Notes under the pieces: generated by a model
The model's input: the letters and a program-made list of their open reading frames with translations, nothing else
Told to the model about the DNA's origin: nothing
Databases searched by the model: none
Made by a program: the position numbers and the translations under genes
Assembly (NCBI RefSeq): GCF_037154015.1
Contig: NZ_JBANRL010000001.1
Location: 2,418,001-2,482,000, forward strand
Direction of reading: 5' to 3'
Origin: Altererythrobacter aquiaggeris
GTDB taxonomy: Bacteria > Pseudomonadota > Alphaproteobacteria > Sphingomonadales > Sphingomonadaceae
DNA: 64,000 bases
In this document: positions 61,801 to 64,000 of the stretch, in pieces
How positions within the stretch are numbered: position 1 is the stretch's first letter
Layout: every line of letters starts with the position of its first letter

Positions 61801-63741
61801 ATGCGTTTCGCCGCAACTTCGCTTGCCTTGCTTGCAGCCATTACGGTCGCCCCCGCCGCAGCACAGGACCGCTCGCGGATGAGCGGTCCGCAAGCCGCGC
61901 CGGTCACCGATACGATCATGAAAGCTGTCGATGCTCCTTATCCCGGCGTTATGCGGCTGGAAGTGGACGCAACCGATATAATCCGCGGTGTCTATTCGGT
62001 GAAACAAACCATTCCCGCTGCGGATATGGAGGCTGTCGCGGGACAAATGACGCTGCTCTATCCCGAATGGCTTCCGGGCAAGCATGGCCCGCGCGGCGCA
62101 ATTGCCGAACTGGTCGATCTGCAGATTACTGCCGGCGGCAAAACCGTGCCGTGGGTGCGTGACAGCTATGATGTGTATGCCTTTCATATCCAGATGCCCG
62201 AGGGTGCAGAGGCGCTCGACCTGACGTTCAAGTTCCTGACCCCGGTTCGCAAAAGCGAAGGCCGTGTTTCGGTTACGCCAGAAATGCTCAACCTCCAGTT
62301 CGAACAGGTTTCGCTGTACCCGGCGGGATATTACACCCGCCAGATCAAGGTGCAGCCGTCAGTCATTCTGCCCGAAGGGTGGACCGGTGTGGCGGCGCTG
62401 GACGGGGCGCAAGTCAGCGGCAACCGGATTGATTACGGCATCACCGATTATGAAACGCTGATCGATTCGCCGATGTTTGCGGGCAAATATTACCGTAAAT
62501 TCGATCTGGGCAACAATGTGACGCTGAATGTGATGGCCGACGAACCATCCAGTCTGGAAGCTCCGCCCGCCGCGATCGCAGCGCACACACGGCTGGTTGA
62601 CGAAGCCATCGCGCTGTTCGGATCGCGCCATTTCGACCGTTACGAATTTCTGCTGGGGCTGACCGACAAGCTGGGCGGTATCGGGCTGGAACACCACCGG
62701 AGCAGCGAAAATACGCTGGACCCGGATTACTTTACCGACTGGGACAATAACCAGCATCAGCGCGGACTGCTACCGCACGAGATCGTCCACAGCTGGAATG
62801 GCAAATTCCGCCGTCCCGAAGGGATGTGGACACCCGATTTCCGCACACCGATGGTGGGCAATCTCCTGTGGCTGTACGAAGGCCAGACCAGCTATTGGGA
62901 TCTGGTGCTGCTGGCCCGTTCGGGCATGGCACCCAATGAGATGGTGCTGGGCGAAATTGCCCGCATGGCAGGGTTTTATTCCGAACAGGCCGGGCGCCGC
63001 TGGCGTTCTGTCGAAGATACGACGCTCGACCCGATAATGGCGGCGCGCAAGCCCAAGCCATTCGCATCGCTGTCACGCGGAGAGGATTATTACGCCGAAG
63101 GTGCGCTTGTATGGCTGGCCGCCGATATGAAAATCCGCGAACTGACCAAGGGCAAGCGTTCGCTCGATGATTTTGCCAGGGCGTTCTTCGGCATCCGCGA
63201 CGGCGATTGGGGCCAGGTCACGTATGATTTCGGCGATGTGGTCGCAGAGCTTGACAAGGTCGCCCCCTATGACTGGGCAGATTTCCTCGACACGCGGCTT
63301 CGCCAGCCCGCCCAGCCGGCGCCGATCGATGGCGTCACCTGGGGCGGTTACCGGTTGGTGTGGAAAGACGAGCCCAACGTATATGACAAGGCGCGCTATG
63401 CAGAATCGGGGACTGCCGGCCTCGCGCATTCGCTGGGCATTTCCGTGACCAAGACAGGCAGTGTTTCAGGTGTAATGTGGGACAGCCCGGCGCACGATGC
63501 AGGATTGGTCAATGACGTGGAAATCATCGCAGTGGATGGATTGGAATATTCGGCAAAGCGCCTCGAAGAAGCCATTACCGCGGCGAAGACAACCGGAACC
63601 GTCAACCTGCTGACAAAACGCGGTGACCGTTACGAACAGCTTGCAATCCCTTACACCGGCGGCCTGCGCTATCCGCATCTGGAAAAAGCGGTGAACGGCG
63701 CCGCCCCGCTCGACCAGCTGATGATGCCGCTGGCAGATTAG
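61801..63741 (+). CDS. M61 family metallopeptidase with PDZ domain (glycyl aminopeptidase-like)
   Basis: A 646-residue exported protease. Signal peptide at residues 1-20 (MRFAATSLALLAAITVAPAAA). The zinc motif His326-Glu327-x-x-His330 is in LLPHEIVHSWNGKFRRPEGM, with the family Trp and Lys just after. A PDZ domain (about residues 535-610, MWDSPAHDAGLVNDVEIIAVDG) follows. CGGAGA precedes ATG 61801. Members are aminopeptidases with Gly/Ala preference. Confidence 0.92.
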   Translation: MRFAATSLALLAAITVAPAAAQDRSRMSGPQAAPVTDTIMKAVDAPYPGVMRLEVDATDIIRGVYSVKQTIPAADMEAVAGQMTLLYPEWLPGKHGPRGAIAELVDLQITAGGKTVPWVRDSYDVYAFHIQMPEGAEALDLTFKFLTPVRKSEGRVSVTPEMLNLQFEQVSLYPAGYYTRQIKVQPSVILPEGWTGVAALDGAQVSGNRIDYGITDYETLIDSPMFAGKYYRKFDLGNNVTLNVMADEPSSLEAPPAAIAAHTRLVDEAIALFGSRHFDRYEFLLGLTDKLGGIGLEHHRSSENTLDPDYFTDWDNNQHQRGLLPHEIVHSWNGKFRRPEGMWTPDFRTPMVGNLLWLYEGQTSYWDLVLLARSGMAPNEMVLGEIARMAGFYSEQAGRRWRSVEDTTLDPIMAARKPKPFASLSRGEDYYAEGALVWLAADMKIRELTKGKRSLDDFARAFFGIRDGDWGQVTYDFGDVVAELDKVAPYDWADFLDTRLRQPAQPAPIDGVTWGGYRLVWKDEPNVYDKARYAESGTAGLAHSLGISVTKTGSVSGVMWDSPAHDAGLVNDVEIIAVDGLEYSAKRLEEAITAAKTTGTVNLLTKRGDRYEQLAIPYTGGLRYPHLEKAVNGAAPLDQLMMPLAD

Positions 63742-63789
63742 GCAGAATGTTTGTTGCTGCAGCGCAGCAACGGGGCTAATGGCGCTGCT

Positions 63790-64000
63790 ATGCAAATCGA
63801 CAAGATCCCGACCGGCGATAATCCGCCCGAAAGCCTGAACGTTATCATCGAAGTGCCCACCGGGGGCGAACCGGTGAAGTATGAATTCGACAAGGCATCG
63901 GGCGCGTTGTTCGTTGACCGTATCCTGCACACACCCATGCGCTATCCGGCCAATTACGGTTTTATCCCGCATACGCTGTCGCCCGACGGGGATCCGCTCG
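63790..64000 (+). CDS. ppa: Inorganic pyrophosphatase, 5' part
   Basis: The first 70 codons of a family I soluble pyrophosphatase, cut by the window end. [23 protein letters not shown], then [32 protein letters not shown], are the conserved start, with the active-site Lys, Glu, Arg and Tyr in place. It drives biosynthesis by removing pyrophosphate. Confidence 0.95.
   Translation, partial: MQIDKIPTGDNPPESLNVIIEVPTGGEPVKYEFDKASGALFVDRILHTPMRYPANYGFIPHTLSPDGDPL

Overview
The window reads as chromosomal DNA from an alphaproteobacterium of the order Sphingomonadales, most likely Erythrobacteraceae. This is inferred from the sequence alone: gene content (GapR/DUF2312, DUF1244, DUF4167, DUF6481, host-attachment protein, a bacterial Cdc48-type ATPase), high-GC coding bias, and protein sequences that look like that group. 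It is mostly housekeeping sequence with a few accessory islets. No rRNA, tRNA or CRISPR array was seen.

Layout. 1-9.5 kb: catalase 3' end, purT, lysC, ubiG, a low-GC pair of unknown exported proteins, then a minus-strand run yebC-ruvC-ABM protein-ArsC-like-GDPD, and a CPBP protease converging on a YbjQ protein. 9.6-18.8 kb: gapR, DUF1244, pyk, an NTF2-like gene, nadE-unknown-gltX, a serine hydrolase, DUF6481 and an AI-2E permease. 18.8-31.2 kb: rpoC and rpoB on the minus strand with their own promoter. They are divergent from rplJ-rplL, which has its own L10 leader. Between the two units lie a DUF2975/XRE regulatory unit with a 43-codon small ORF and two small acidic lipoproteins. 31.3-36.2 kb: a split-looking unknown gene, a PagL-like lipid A deacylase, a MATE pump, and groES-groEL under CIRCE control.

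36.2-39.4 kb holds the most distinctive object: a complete 3,229-bp transposon with 21-bp perfect terminal inverted repeats and an 8-bp target duplication. An IS1-type transposase mobilises a passenger operon made of a HigB-like toxin, a HigA antitoxin fused to an ImmA/IrrE metallopeptidase, and an unknown third gene, plus a convergent small KGG-type basic protein.

39.5-64 kb: an APC permease, host-attachment protein, a class A beta-lactamase-like protein without the usual Glu166, polA, an MscS channel, cdc48, a candidate small RNA, a CoA-transferase block (scoA, a HAD-like lipoprotein, scoB, two GSTs, a CaiB/BaiF enzyme), and a long minus-strand series hisS, prfA, prmC, DUF4167, lnt, metK. 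The end has an M61 peptidase and the start of ppa. REP-like inverted doublets sit between groES and groEL and between prfA and hisS.

Starts were chosen from ribosome-binding sites and family length; several genes use GTG or TTG. All functional calls come from motif recognition by eye; no database search was run.
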